A stretch of DNA of 64,000 bases. Source: Tiliqua scincoides. Its lineage: Eukaryota > Chordata > Lepidosauria > Squamata > Scincidae. The stretch's first letter is position 1. Every line of letters starts with the position of its first letter. The notes beneath the pieces are model-generated. The model had not been told where the DNA came from. It did not search any database and saw nothing but the letters and a program-made list of their open reading frames with translations. Location: the NCBI RefSeq assembly GCF_035046505.1, contig NC_089824.1:224396244-224460243 (forward strand), read 5' to 3'. The translations under genes and the position numbers were made by a program. Positions 12,001-22,179 of this stretch are shown one piece after another.

Positions 12001-15000
12001 CCTCATTCTCCTGTGTCTCTCTTGACAGGGAAGTGGAGGAGAGCGCCAGTGAAGCTGTCCAAGCAGTGATCAGGGACACCCTGCAGGAGATGATGCCCCG
12101 CAGCAGTGCCCCTGCGCGCCAGCCGCCCGCAGCAGAGGTGAGGGAGTTGGCCGTGGAGAAAGAGGTGCCGGGCTCCAGGAAGCCTCCTGATGCCTGTTCT
12201 TGTCTGCAGCAGATGAGCAAGGAGCAGGTGGAGACACCGCCTGGCCTCAGGTGGCCCGTGGTGCAGTGCCTGGCCTGGCAGGCCCCTCAGGCTGTCGCTC
12301 TGGCCTCCGAGGATCAGGAGCCTTCCCTCAGCCAGGCCGAGCAGCCCATGCAGCAGCGAGGCGTGACCCAGACCATCTCCTGGAAAGCAGCCTCCCCAAA
12401 GAAGCCATTGAGTAGCGGCAGCAGCAGCACGACGTCAGTAGCCAGGAAGTTCTCTTGCAAGATCTGCGCAGCGCCCTTTGCTGGTCGAGCAGAGATGGAG
12501 AGCCACAAGCGAGCCCACGCAGGGCCCAGCGCCTTTAAGTGCCCCGACTGCCTCTTCACAGCAGCCGGGTGGCCAGAAGTCAGGGTGGGTGTTCTGCCAG
12601 TCCCTTCGGGAGGCTCTGGGGAAGGGGAGATGCCAGATTTTTGCTAGATGCAGGGGAGGGCACCAGGGCGCAGGTTGTGCCTGTTGTCTTGTGTGCTCTC
12701 TGGGGCATTTGGTGGGCCACAGGAAGCTGGACTGGATGGGCCCTTGGCCTGATCCAACAGGGCTCTTCTTGCGTAGGACGCAGACTGGGTCAGGTGGGCA
12801 GCAGCCAGATGCCACAGCCTCTCCGCAGGCTGTTTGTCAAACAGTGGAGGTGGGCAAGCACTTGAGGGGAGCCTCCCCTAGAGAGGGCCGTGTGTGGAGG
12901 GGGGTGCTGAGTGAGTGCTTTGGAATACCAAGTCTGAGGGTTGTGGGTCTTGGGAGGGGTGTGGAGGTGCCTGCCTCGTGAGCTTGGCCATCTCTTGCCT
13001 CTATTCTGCTGTTGCCCCAGAGTCAGAAACAGTGGGGGGAGGAAACCCGGGCACTGAAGTACCTTCCTGCCTCTCCCCTGTAGAGCCACATGGAGCTCCA
13101 TGCCAGCCTCCGGCCTCACAAGTGCCAGCACTGCAGCTTTGCCTCCAAGAACAAGAAGGACCTCCGGCGACACACCTTGACCCACACCAACGAAAAGCCC
13201 TTTGCATGCCGCATCTGTGGGCAGAGGTGGGGGGCACTGCGGCTCATAAAGGGGGAGGGCACCTCTTGTGCCTGTCGGAGCCACGTGCTTGGCGCAAGGC
13301 ATCTGAGCTTGGTTGTGGAGGGGGGCCTCTCCCCCCCCCGTTCTGGCCTCTGCTCACAGCGTGTCTGACACAAAAGCTCTCCCATTGTTCCAACTGCAGG
13401 TTCAACCGCAATGGACACCTCAAGTTCCACATGCAGCGACTGCACAGCTCGGAAGGGAAGCAGGCGCCTGAGCTGGCCCCCAGCAGTGCCTCCCAGACAA
13501 TCGTCCTGAGCAGCGATGATGAGGCGTTGGCCACGCTGCAGAGTGAGCCACGGGGGAGGGGAGAGAATCAAGCATACTGTTTAAGGGGGCTTTGCCACAG
13601 GCCTTTCCTTGTCCCTGTGGAGCTGACGGAAGCAGAATGCTCCCTGGAGGGTTCTGAGCAGAGCATCTGGGACGGCAGGCCAAGCAATGCTGTGACTGAT
13701 TCCCTCCCCTTCTGCAGCGGCTCTGCAGTCCGGACAGGCTGTGCTGACTCCAGAGAGGCTCCAGCAGGCTCTGGGGCAGGAGCACATCATCATGACGCAG
13801 GAGCAGGGCCTCCCTAGTCAGGTAAGTGCCTGCAGCAGGAGCAGCAGCACTCGAGTCTCACCTGGAGCTCATAGAGCACAGAGACCATCTCGGCTCTGCA
13901 TTCTTGCAGCGGGGGGAGGGGGGGCCTTGAGGGCAGTTGCCAGGGCTGAGCGTAGTGTGTACGTATGTGGCCAGTAGCTGCTGTGTGGGGCAAATACTGT
14001 TCCGTGGTGGCAGCCCTGGGGGATAGAGTACAATCCTGCAGTGTAGACGCAGCATCTTACGGCTGTCATCTGATTCCATGACAGCAGGTGTTCCTTTCTC
14101 TAGACTGTATGTGGCTTTGCGAACCTGCCTTGATGTTGCCTCTGATTGCTCCAGAAACCGGGGGGTGGGGTGGTAGTGATGGGTTGAGGTCCAGAGCCTT
14201 GTCCTTGTGATTTCTCCTCCTTCCAGGAGGAAACTGCCTACATCCAGGAGATCCTGACGACGGCCGATGGGCAGATGGTGCAGCACCTGGTGACAGCTGA
14301 GAACCAGGTGGGTGGACTGCAGGGACTGGGTGGGAGGCAAGTGGGCAGGACAGGGTCAGAATGGTGAGGACTGCCATGAGCAGAACTCAGCTGCCTGCCT
14401 GTCTTGGCTCCCCCCTTCAAGGTCCAGTACATCATCACTCAGGACGGCGTGCAGCACCTCCTGCCCCACGAGTACGTAGTTCTGCCAGAGGGACATCACC
14501 TCCAGGTGAGCTGTGGCGGCTGCTGCTGGGGCAGAGGCAGAACTGCCTGCCTGCCTGCCTGCCTGGGCCTGGAGCCTTCCAGACTCCATGCAGGAGCCTC
14601 ATTGGAGCCAGGGGTGGACCCTTCAGTTCTGCATGTTCTGTGTGGGAGCCACTCTCTCCTGGCTCTCCTGCCAACTTGCGGCAGTAAGGATTCCTGTTCA
14701 AGGCTCGTGGAACTAGAGCTCCCTCAGATGGCTAAGCTCGACGGCATGGGCTCTCCCTGCCCCTGCCCCTCAGATGGGGCTCATGGGCAAGGGACACCTG
14801 GGTAGGTGACTGCCCACACTGTCCCCTTGTTTGCTGCTTTTAGCTGTGTTGAAGAAGCCCCGTTATTTGCCTTCCCTGTGATCTGGGGGTGGGGAGGTGC
14901 TGTGAGTGGGGGGTCATTCTGCCCAGGAGAAGTTGCAGTGTCCCTGCTCCATTCCCAGGAGGCTCTGGCAGCCAAAGGGGTCTGAAGGGGCCACACACTG

Positions 15001-16287
15001 CCAGGCCACGCACTCCACCTGGAGCAGGTCAGGCATGCCGGGACATGTGACAGAAGGTCTTCCCCCTCGGGCCCCTTGTGGAAGTCACAGGAGCAAGGAG
15101 CGCTGCTTCTCATGAGTGCTTGTTTTCTGTGCCTTCCGAAGGCAACCCACAGGCTTCTACCTTTGCCTCAGGTGTGGGGAGGTGCTCCCATGGGGTTTTT
15201 GACCCAGGTGTCTCCTCTGGGAATCCCTTGAGGCAGCAAAATAGTAGAAGGCAGGAGGCTTCCCCCAAAGAGGGTGTGAAGAGGTGAAGAATGTCCCCAC
15301 CCAACAGTCTCAGGGGAGGAGGCACTACCCAGAGTGCCCTCTGGGAGATTCGGAGGTGGGGGGGGGTTTCTGCTGCAAGAGCTGTTTCTTCCTCCTAGGC
15401 CTGCCCACTCTCACTGTCCCCTTTGCCTCTCCAGGTGCAAGATGGGCAGATCACCCACATCCAATACGAGCAGGGCGGCCAGTTAGTGCAGGAGCCTCAG
15501 GTACAGGGGAGGAGACTCGCACAGCAGGCAGGGGGGTGGCAAGGGGGTCCAGGAGGCTGTGCCCCTCTGGCCGGAGCGCAGGGGACTGGGCTGTGGGAGC
15601 TGGTGCTGCAGCGAGAGAGAAGTGGGACAGGGAGCCTGAGAGCGCCGGACAGAGGGAGGGGAACTCACCTCTTTCTCCCTCCTTCCCATTCCCCCGCTGT
15701 CCTCCCAGATCCAGTATGTCCCTGTGGCGTCGGGACAGCAGCTTGTGGCACAGGCCCGGCTGGAGGCGGCAGCCCACTCTGCAGTGGCAGGTGAGGGTCT
15801 CGCTGCTTTGGCGAAAAGATTCCAGCTTCCATTTTGGAAATGGGGAAAGTGGGAGAGCCCAGGGTGCGTCTTTCCCCAGCCCAAGGGATTTTCGTGGCCA
15901 ACGCTTTGCAGGAGGCTGGGCTGCACTGGCTGTGGCACGTGCCCCACTGCTGGCTGACCCTCCTCTTGGCAGAGGTGGAAGGGAGGGGTCATGTTGCTCT
16001 GCCTCCCTCCCTTTTTGCTTCCAATTTCCTGTCAGCAGCCCCCGCCCCCCCACCTGGTGTAGCCAGTTAAGGCCAGCGTGTCTTTTCTGCCCCTGGCCAC
16101 GCCCTTGTGTATGGGGAGGGGTGTGGCTAGCAGTCTCTGGTCTCCCCCTCACTCCCTCTCCTCACCTGTCTGGTTTCTCTTTGCAGCAGTAGCTGATGCT
16201 GCCGCAGCCCCAGGAACATTCGGCCCAGACCCCGCCCACCAGCTGCAGCCAGCAGTCCACTATGACATCGTCACCCTGGCAGAGTAG
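3065..16287 (+). CDS. ZNF335: Zinc finger protein 335 (NIF-1), 5'-partial, 21 exons visible
   Basis: Multi-C2H2 nuclear regulator. In mammals it associates with the ASH2L/WDR5/RBBP5 H3K4-methyltransferase machinery and nuclear-receptor co-activators and is needed for neural progenitors. Exons: 3065-3290, 3389-3566, 3654-3766, 3930-3948, 4170-4286, 4367-4443, 4523-4683, 9219-9451, 9529-9622, 10404-10498, 10593-10837, 12029-12137, 12210-12584, 13084-13226, 13400-13542, 13718-13821, 14227-14307, 14422-14505, 15435-15500, 15709-15790, 16187-16287. All junctions are GT/AG and phases close: two bases finishing a codon plus 948 codons including TAG. The first exon encodes FLGKKYRKY, as in human. Twelve fingers are visible: eight in exons 2-8, four in 12210-13542. 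About 270-300 amino-terminal residues lie outside the window. The 4.5-kb intron 4684-9218 has filled with CR1, SINE and foldback repeats. I am very sure of the identity; the exon at 12029 is the least constrained. Confidence 0.95.
3930..3948 (+). other. ZNF335: ZNF335 19-bp microexon
   Basis: The exon lies between a TTTCTTTCAG acceptor and a GTGAGT donor. It joins the phase-2 end at 3766 to the phase-0 start at 4170 and encodes KKKRADP, the basic linker found between fingers 3 and 4 in human (RKKRPDP). Skipping it would shift the reading frame, so its inclusion is required. Confidence 0.85.
5125..5635 (-). mobile_element. Old CR1 fragment in ZNF335 intron
   Basis: On the minus strand this reads as a diverged amniote CR1: an 'AGGAAGGGTCCTTCAAGACCC'-like 3' end at the left and a reverse-transcriptase tail region at 5430-5630 in an order matching the family. 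It is broken by many indels and contains an A8 run. An ancient insertion. Confidence 0.6.
5640..6619. other. ZNF335 intron, no feature recognised
   Basis: This is AT-richer than its surroundings. No exon or classified repeat is recognised. A TTTATTGTTATAAGC segment near 6287 could belong to an unclassified element in reverse orientation. Confidence 0.3.
6620..6715 (+). mobile_element. SINE/L2-type 3' tail
   Basis: The stretch AAACCGCTTTGGGAACTTC, then AGCAGTATATAAATACTGTT with an AATAATAATTAA end, is the typical 3' tail shared by squamate SINEs and L2-related LINEs (compare 26.15-26.27 kb). The body to the left is not recognisable. Confidence 0.5.
6826..6905 (+). repeat. Short dispersed repeat, copy 1
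   Basis: The segment GGCACAATCCTAGCCAGGTC, continuing CTACTCAGAAGTGAGTCC and a TTCAGTGGGGTT part, recurs at 51108-51200 in related form. It resembles a piece of squamate non-autonomous DNA elements. The family is not determined. Confidence 0.5.
7262..7492 (+). mobile_element. tRNA-derived SINE, Sauria-SINE-like
   Basis: A B-box-like GGTTCAAATTT lies at 7310, followed by the tRNA-unrelated body (TCAACCACGAAGCTTCCTG, then GTCACCATCTCTCAGC). The tail is CCGTGAGCTCCTTGGAGGAA, ending in GATAAATGAATAAATAA. This order matches the Sauria SINE group, typical of squamates. The A box is degraded. Confidence 0.65.
7495..7610 (+). mobile_element. CR1 3'-end fragment
   Basis: The stretch contains GCACCAGGATCC, a TTGTCTTGAGTGCTCCCTG segment and GGCCTGATCCTGCAGGGC. 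These are the last ~115 bases of the squamate CR1 family repeated many times in this window. It sits directly after the SINE. Confidence 0.65.
8250..8405 (-). mobile_element. CR1 3'-end fragment
   Basis: The minus-strand CR1 tail (AGCCCCACTGGATCAGGCCA, then CAGCTTCCTGTATCTCACAG, then GCATCCTGGTGCCCTCC) lies in the large ZNF335 intron. It is truncated at its 5' end. Confidence 0.75.
8482..8849. repeat. Foldback (palindromic) repeat, copy A
   Basis: Two arms of about 97 bases (8562-8658 and 8684-8785) are inverted copies of each other, holding CTAGTTTTAGAGATATAG-like and GAATGGTTCAAG-like blocks. Copy B lies at 60080-60420 in a PCIF1 intron, in opposite orientation, and shares the outer segments too (AGGCCTACAAAACTGAAGG-like left end, GTGTGTTGGC right end). 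That makes it a family rather than a chance palindrome. It carries no coding capacity and is best described as a foldback or MITE-like element of unknown class. Confidence 0.7.
11202..11237 (-). mobile_element. Ultra-short RTE-like 3' tail insertion inside CR1
   Basis: The segment TTGGCAACCTTCAGTCTCAA followed by AAGACTATGGTATCGC equals the last 35 or so bases of the RTE-like element seen at 26.7, 29.0, 32.7 and 38.5 kb. It interrupts CR1 sequence that is continuous in other copies (CCTAACTCTCCCAACACTC). Confidence 0.75.
11401..11518. repeat. Perfect 59-bp tandem duplication
   Basis: The 59-base segment beginning CCTTTCCCCGTAAGGAAGAT at 11401 is repeated exactly from 11460. Other CR1 copies have it once. 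It is either a recent local duplication or an assembly artefact. Confidence 0.9.
12210..13542 (+). other. ZNF335: ZNF335 second zinc-finger cluster (fingers 9-12)
   Basis: Three exons (12210-12584, 13084-13226, 13400-13542) encode four fingers starting [29 protein letters not shown] and [10 protein letters not shown], with all zinc ligands present. The intron 12585-13083 holds a CR1 3' end. Finger 12 is split at its Arg codon (exon end 13226, phase 2). Confidence 0.93.
12635..12780 (+). mobile_element. CR1 3'-end fragment in ZNF335 intron
   Basis: The plus-strand CR1 tail (GGGAGGGCACCAGGGCGCAG-like, then GGCATTTGGTGGGCCACAGG, then CCTGATCCAACAGGGCTCTT) lies between exons 12210-12584 and 13084-13226. 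Confidence 0.75.
13718..16287 (+). other. ZNF335: ZNF335 carboxy-terminal conserved region
   Basis: Seven short exons encode the Gln-rich tail with motifs shared with human: [44 protein letters not shown] and ITHIQYEQG. The protein ends in [10 protein letters not shown] and TAG at 16285-16287. Repeated hxYhh-type motifs alternate with exon borders, suggesting serial exon duplication in the family's past (inference). Confidence 0.9.
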
Positions 16288-16581
16288 TGGGGGGGGAGTC
16301 TTCCTCCGACGGATGGGTTTCCTCAGGGTGCTGGTGGGTGGCAGCAGGACCAGCCCTGCACCTGGATTGTGCCTTCTGCAGTGACCTGGACTCTGACACA
16401 GCCCCCTCCCCGCTAGACTGGTACGTTGCCCCCTGGAAGGGGCAGTTGCACAGGAGGGACAGGGCCCGGTCGTTTGGGGCTGCCTTTGGATCTGGGGCTC
16501 TGAGCAGAGACTGTGGAACGGGAGTTGCTCCCTTTGCTGGGCGAGTGGAGTACAGGCTTGCTGGCCTTCAGTGTGCTGGTG

Positions 16582-16587
16582 AATAAA
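16582..16587 (+). other. ZNF335: ZNF335 poly(A) signal AATAAA
   Basis: A canonical AATAAA lies about 295 bases past the TAG, defining a short 3' UTR (16288 to roughly 16605). A downstream pyrimidine- and C-rich tract follows. Confidence 0.8.
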
Positions 16588-16605
16588 GACACCAAATCCT
16601 GTACA

Positions 16606-17009
16606 AGGGAGCCGGCCCCTCGCCTTGCTTCTCACCCCTGCTGAGGTGACCTTGGATCTGCCAGGGGAAGTCATTCTCTCTCTCCCCCCCCCCCCCCAAC
16701 GCTTGAGCAGGAATTAATCAGCTGGTGGACAGGCCAAATCCCGTGTAACTCTTTCTGCTACAACCACTGCTGCCTGCCTGAGCCGCTTGCTTGGCAGTGT
16801 TTACATGGGATTATAACAGCTAATCTCAGAGTTTTAACGAGGGCTGTTTGCATTATACTGATTATCTTCAAGGGGACAAAAGGCTTGACCCACCCAGCTT
16901 GCGCAGGAGGGCGCCCAGAAAGTGTGTCGTGAAAGCAGGAACTGGCAGCGGTACGTAGCCAGAAGAGAGGAGTCCACGCTCCTAGGAGCACACAGCTGTT
17001 CTTGGGGGC
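16606..17009. other. Spacer downstream of ZNF335
   Basis: It contains a C14 run at 16684-16697 and otherwise nothing recognised. Confidence 0.4.
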
Positions 17010-19045
17010 AGGGAGGTGAAAAACTGTGTGCCCCGGAGTGAGAGCTTTTCCACTTGTTCATGAATGAGCTGGAGTTGGTGATGAGCAGTGAAGTGGCCAC
17101 GTTTGTGGATGACAGTGAGCCGGTGGTTCCCAAACTGGGCCATGGAAGGTTTGCAGGGTTGAGCGGGCTGCAGTCCCACATGGGCGTCTGGGCGCAGCAT
17201 GCCCGCTCCTGAATGAGCTTGAGTTGTGTCAGGTCAGCAGGGGAAGATAGCCCTTGCTTTCTCGATAGTAGAATGGCATGGGAGCGTAGGGACATGGCAC
17301 AAGATGCAGGCGCTCCCAAACAGAGCCAGAGAAGCAGGCACAGGCTTGTTTGTTGCAGCAGCAGGTGCTGGTAGAGGAGCAGGCAGAAGAGGAGTCAGGC
17401 AAACGGTCCAGAGGTCAGGGATGCAGCAGGTCACAGTCACGAGAAGGCAGTCCAAGTCAGTACACAAACCAGCAGCACGACACACAGAAACTCCACCACA
17501 GCAACCCGCACTTGGAGTCTGCTCTTGTCCCCGTATATACCAGGGCCAGCCAATCAGAATGGGGAGACCTCATAGTCACAAGACAGTCTTGTGACCCACT
17601 CTGATTGGCTGTCCAGTGGTGCATTGCACCATTCCTACATAGCCTACGTGACTCAGCACTCATCTCTCCCCAAGTCACATGACTCCCAGCTGCAACAGGT
17701 GCAGTTGATTGCATCAGCTTCACACCAGGCCCAGATATCAGGGTCTCCTGCCACATCATGGCTAATAATCTCAAGCCTGGGATGCCAAAAACCTGACAAG
17801 TTGGCTGGGTGGCAGCTACCACAGCTACCTGACTGATGTGGCCAACACTAACCAGCCACACCAAGCAACTGGTACTGGCTGTGCTGAACGAACCAGGAGG
17901 CTGCAGCTCTCATCTCATCAGTATGGGACTGCAGCAACTGGATTGTCCACAAGCAGCTGGTCTTTCCCCTGGACAGGCAACAGGGAGGGCAGAGCATGAG
18001 AATTGGAGAGGGGGAGGAGTCCTTTTTAGGCTAGAAGTGGGCCATGGTGCTGAAATGTTCAAGAAGTGCTGTACTAAATTTTGCCAGGTGGTGAAGGGAT
18101 TGTGAAGAGCTCCAGATGGGGCTCTCCAAAATGCGGAAGTGGGCAGCAAAATGGCAGATGTACTTCAGTGGAAGTGTAAAGTGATGCACATTGGGGCAAA
18201 CAATCAAAACTTCACATATAGGCCATTGGGTTCTGAGCTGCTTGTGATGGATCAAGAGAGAGACCTTGGGGTGCTGGTGGACAGCTCGATGAAAGTGTCA
18301 ACCCAGCAGGCAGTGGTGGTAAAGTAGGCCAGTTCCATGTTTGGGATATTAAAGGAGATTGAGCTAAAATGGCTAATATATCATTGTACAAATCACCAGT
18401 CACATTTAGAGTATTGTGTCCAGTTCTGCTTGCAGCATCTCAAAAGGATATAATGAAAGTTGAAAAGGTGCCAGAGAAGCGACCAATATGTTTACTGGGC
18501 TGAGGCACCTCCCTTACGAGGAAAGGCTACAGCATTTGGGGCTCTTCAATCTTAAAAAAAACAAAGGTGCCTGAGGGGGGACATGATTGAAACCTAGAAA
18601 ATTATGCAGGGTGTGGATAAACTGGATTGGGGGATGATCTTTTCGCTCTCACACAACACCAGAACCAGGGAACATCCACTGAAATTGAATGCTGGGAGAA
18701 TTAGGACAAACAAAAGAAAATATTTCTTTATCCTGCGTGTAATCACTGTGCTGGGGCAGCTCCCCTGTGAAGAAGGGCCAGAAGTGTTTGGGGCTCTTCA
18801 GTCTAGAAAAAATGCACCTGAAGGACATTGAGACATACAAAATTATGCAGGGAGTGGATAGAGGGATGTTCTTTTCCTTCTCATACAACACCAGAACCAG
18901 TGCGATCCACTAAAATTGGCTGGCAGGAATAAACAAAAGGAAATATTTCTCTACTTTGTAATTAATCTGTGGAACTCCTTGCCATAGGATGTGGTGACGG
19001 TACTGGGCCTAGATATTTTTAGAAGGGGATTGGTCAGGTGGAGAA
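17010..19045 (+). mobile_element. Old CR1, interrupted and internally duplicated
   Basis: Plus-strand CR1 reverse-transcriptase sequence begins near 17030 (FHLFMNELElv, a worn FNLFINDLE). It is interrupted at 17113-18072 by an unrelated ~0.96-kb insertion, then resumes (GSKMADVLQWKCKVMHIGANNQNFTYR). The 3' part covering the LFSLSHNTRTREHPLKLN region occurs twice in tandem (about 18495-18755 and 18756-18990). Many frame breaks make it older than the copies at 22-36 kb. Confidence 0.8.
17113..18072. mobile_element. Unclassified ~0.96-kb insertion in old CR1
   Basis: This splits continuous CR1 sequence. The left end reads CGGTGGTTCCCAAACTGGG, and the right end in reverse complement reads CAGCACTTCTTGAACATTTC. 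Both are reminiscent of hAT-type ends, but no clear target duplication is visible. Inside lie a TATA-like GTATATACC and two opposed CCAAT boxes around a palindrome (17548-17610). The class is unresolved. Confidence 0.35.
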
Positions 19046-20140
19046 AAAGCAGGACTCCACACTTGGTCCCTGAAAGGCCCTAAACCGAAACAAAGTTCCT
19101 TAAAGTCCCTTTTCAATCCAAGGTACCTGAAGACCCTAAAATTGGGTATACAAATTTTTTTTTGAATAATTTATGTAAACTTTTGATTTTCAGTATAACC
19201 CAGGAAATCTGGCAGTCCCTGGATGTGAAGAGGGTGGTGTGGGACCCGGAAGTCAGACAGTCTTTTCATGCCTTTCCAGGGGTCAAGAGTAAAACCGAAG
19301 GACTCCACAGCTGCCTCGCTGCACTGGTTGGGCGCCTGCATTGAGTTGGCTTATCAGTCAGTGGGAAGGTCACCTCCTGAGGGAATCACTGTGCATTTGA
19401 TGGCCTCCTTTGTTGGTGGAAATATGCAGGGTGACCACCTGGTTGTCACTTCATACTTGCAGTGTTTAAGTATGAACATAGATAAGCCCTCTTCAGTTGA
19501 TGCATGTTCAGCATGTGGGTCCTTCAGCAGGTGGTTGGACAGTAGCCTGTTCCATGGCCTGGCCCTCTGCTGCACTGCTGTCATATCCCAAAGGGTCAAG
19601 GAACGCCCCCCTTTGTCTTCCAGAGAAAAGCAAAGTTCTTGTGGATTCTTGTTCTGGGGAAAGAAGGGGGGCATTCCAGCCACCTCTTCCACCAGGTAAT
19701 GCGCCTCATCCTCCTGGCCTCAGGTGGGGAGATACCTAGAGATTTCCTTAACATTTTGGAGGGCTGATTATCCCAGGTAGCATCTTCTGTTGTGTGTGCA
19801 AATGTATTTGTGTTGCCAAGTCTTGTGTTTTTGAGGTGTAATGAACAACATGCACCATTAGCACCCGTGGATGGGTTGGAAGATTGAAGGGTGTTCTGGC
19901 TATCCAGTTCTGCTCTGGAGGTGGGATGCCCTCTGAGAGAGGAGGGGACACCATCTTTTGACAGGCCCTGCCTCCTGAAATTGTAATTTCAGGGTCAAAT
20001 TTTTTTAGAACACCCTTATTTTTGGTCATTTAATATGGCTAAAATCAAAAACTGAGTTAAAGTTGAAAGACAAGCTAAGCATTGAACTTAAAGAGTTAAT
20101 ATGCATTAAAAGTGTTTTTGGTTTGAACCTAACTGAACTT
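19046..20140. other. Spacer, no gene recognised
   Basis: Mixed-composition sequence. No open frame resembles a known family, and short T-rich runs may be worn repeat tails. Confidence 0.35.
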
Positions 20141-20144
20141 AAGA

Positions 20145-20445
20145 GTAGCCCCACTGGATCAGGCCATAGGCCCATCTAGTCCAGCTTCCTATACCTCACA
20201 GCGGCCCACCGAATGCCCCAGGGAGCACACCAGATAACAAGAGACCTCATCCTGGTGCCCTCCCTTGCATCTGACATAGCCCATTTCTAAAATCAGGAGG
20301 TTGCACATACACATCATGGCTTGTACCCCGTAATGGATTTTTCCTCCAGAATCTTGTCCAATCCCCATTTAAAGGCATCCAGGCCAGCTGCAGTCACCAC
20401 ATCCTGTGGCAAGGAGTTCCACAGACCAACCACACTGGCTTAGTG
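20145..20445 (-). mobile_element. CR1 3'-end fragment
   Basis: The minus-strand CR1 tail runs from AGTAGCCCCACTGGATCAGG to the ACATCCTGTGGCAAGGAGTT block, so about 300 bases of 3' end are retained. Confidence 0.85.
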
Positions 20446-20599
20446 GTGGGGTTTTTTGTTTTGTTTAAAGCATTCTTTTGAGTGATGTCCCATAGTTTTT
20501 TTGAGGTCCCTCTTTTAGTCCCTTTTTGACCTGAAAATACCCTCAAGTCCCTAAACTGGGCCTGAACATGGAGTATGAGCCCTAGGAAAAGTCCATCAC

Positions 20600-20880
20600 A
20601 ATGGTAAGCCATGACAGTATGCAACCTCCTGGTTTTAGAAGTGGGCTGTCTCTGAATGCCGGATTCAAGGGAGTTGGCAACATCATATGGGTATCTTGCT
20701 GTCTTGTGTGTTCCCTGAGGCATCTCCTGCGTTCCTGTGAGATTGCAGGTATGTTAAGAACATAAGAACGGCCCCACTGGATCAGGCCAGAGGCCCATGT
20801 AGTCCAGCTTCCTGTATCAAGAGCCCTCCCCTGGTCCATGAGGTGGGCCCTGGGCCTGATCCAACAGGGCTCTCCAGATG
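20600..20880. mobile_element. Three small CR1 tail pieces in alternating orientation
   Basis: A plus-strand tail (ATGCAACCTCCTGGTTTTAG to GTTCCCTGAGGCATC) at 20600-20750 is followed by a minus-strand tail (AAGAACATAAGAACGGCCCC) at 20755-20820. Plus-like sequence (GGGCCTGATCCAACAGGGCT) follows at 20825-20875. Independent insertions, or one rearranged. Confidence 0.65.
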
Positions 20881-22179
20881 CTCAGGACTGAGGAGCAGGC
20901 ATTTGGCATCACCTTCTGAGCCTGTTCTGCCTTGCCTTTGTTGACTTGAGGCACATGTGGCCTGCCTGCACAGGGGGGACATTTTCTAACTTCTGACCAA
21001 CCACCGCCCTCTTCCAACAGCTGCTACAGCACACAACCGCTTGACTGCTGTGACTTCACGTGCAGTGGCTTGCATCCTGGGCCCTCCCACCTGCCCTTAG
21101 GAGCCATTCTGGAAGCCAAATTGCTAACCAGGAGGGTGGGAGGCCTCTTCTGGGTCATGCCACGTCAATGCCACTGGCCTCTGAAAGCCATTTCTGGTTC
21201 ACTCTCAAAAAGCAGTAACAGCTTTTCTGAGGCCTTTGTGGTCAGTTCTGAGACCCACAGAGTGGGTTGTTGGTTTGGCACAACTTGGAAGAGCCCCCCC
21301 CTTCCCCGCAGTATGACCCACCACGGAGGCAGACAACAAGGAGGGTTGCGATGCTGAGAAGATTGGGAAGTGCTGTCCCAGAGGAATGGTGCTTCCCTGC
21401 TCCAAGGCGTTCGCTGAATGCCTGCTGGGTAAACCTGGAGTTGGGAGAGGGATTCAGACCATTTCTGTCTCTGCTCTCCACTGGAGGCAAACTGTCCGAG
21501 CCTCCATCCAGTCTCCCCAGAGCAGCCCTTCCTTGGAGGCTGGCTCCTCCCTTCCCCTGTCTGCAGCTGGCTCAGGACTGCTGAGTGTATTGAAGGGTGG
21601 GCATGGGGAGGGGAGGGTTTGTGGCCGGAAGGGGCTTCTTGCTAAGGCTGAAGCTAGCCTTCACCCCCCTCCCTGGGCCAGCAGCAGTGACTCCAGGCTT
21701 ACCAGATAGTGCCTGCCCCCACGTGGGGTGTGGCGAGGAAGGGTCCCTCTCCTCCCCAGCCAATCTGCTCCAGCTGTGCTGCAACCCCTAAGGCGGGCTG
21801 CCCCCCAGAGCCTGCTGTAAAACAGGTCCAATCTGTGGTGGGAAGGGGCTCACATAGATTAGAAGCCATTATCTAATAAATCTGGATTGTGGAGCAAGGG
21901 TGGAAGTTGCCAAGTCCTCTGGGGACAAGGTCATACTGCAGGCCTGCCAGCTGTGGAGGGTTCTGCACCAGCACCAAGCCTGCATCTCCAAGCTTGGTGC
22001 AATGTTGAGCAGAAGAGTGCAGAGTCCAGTGATTTCTGGAGGAGAGGGTGTGAGAGAGTGGCCTGAAGGGACTGGCAGAAAGGCTTCTCCTCAAGCCCTG
22101 GAATAGGGCAGCAGCCTGAGAACGTTTTGGAGCCACCTCAGGAGGAGGAGGAGCGCAGAGCCCTCCGGAGAGGGGGAAG
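20881..22179. other. Spacer, no gene recognised
   Basis: GC-rich unique-looking sequence. No exon with convincing splice sites or known domain was found. Confidence 0.35.

Noticed and set aside
16684-16697. C14 run and the many other G/C homopolymers (45772, 57582, 58507, 61085)
   Set aside because: Common in GC-rich introns and prone to sequencing error. No function inferred.
17113-18072. Possible solo LTR
   Set aside because: No paired terminal repeats, target duplication or primer site was recognised. The ends look somewhat more like hAT, so it is left unclassified.
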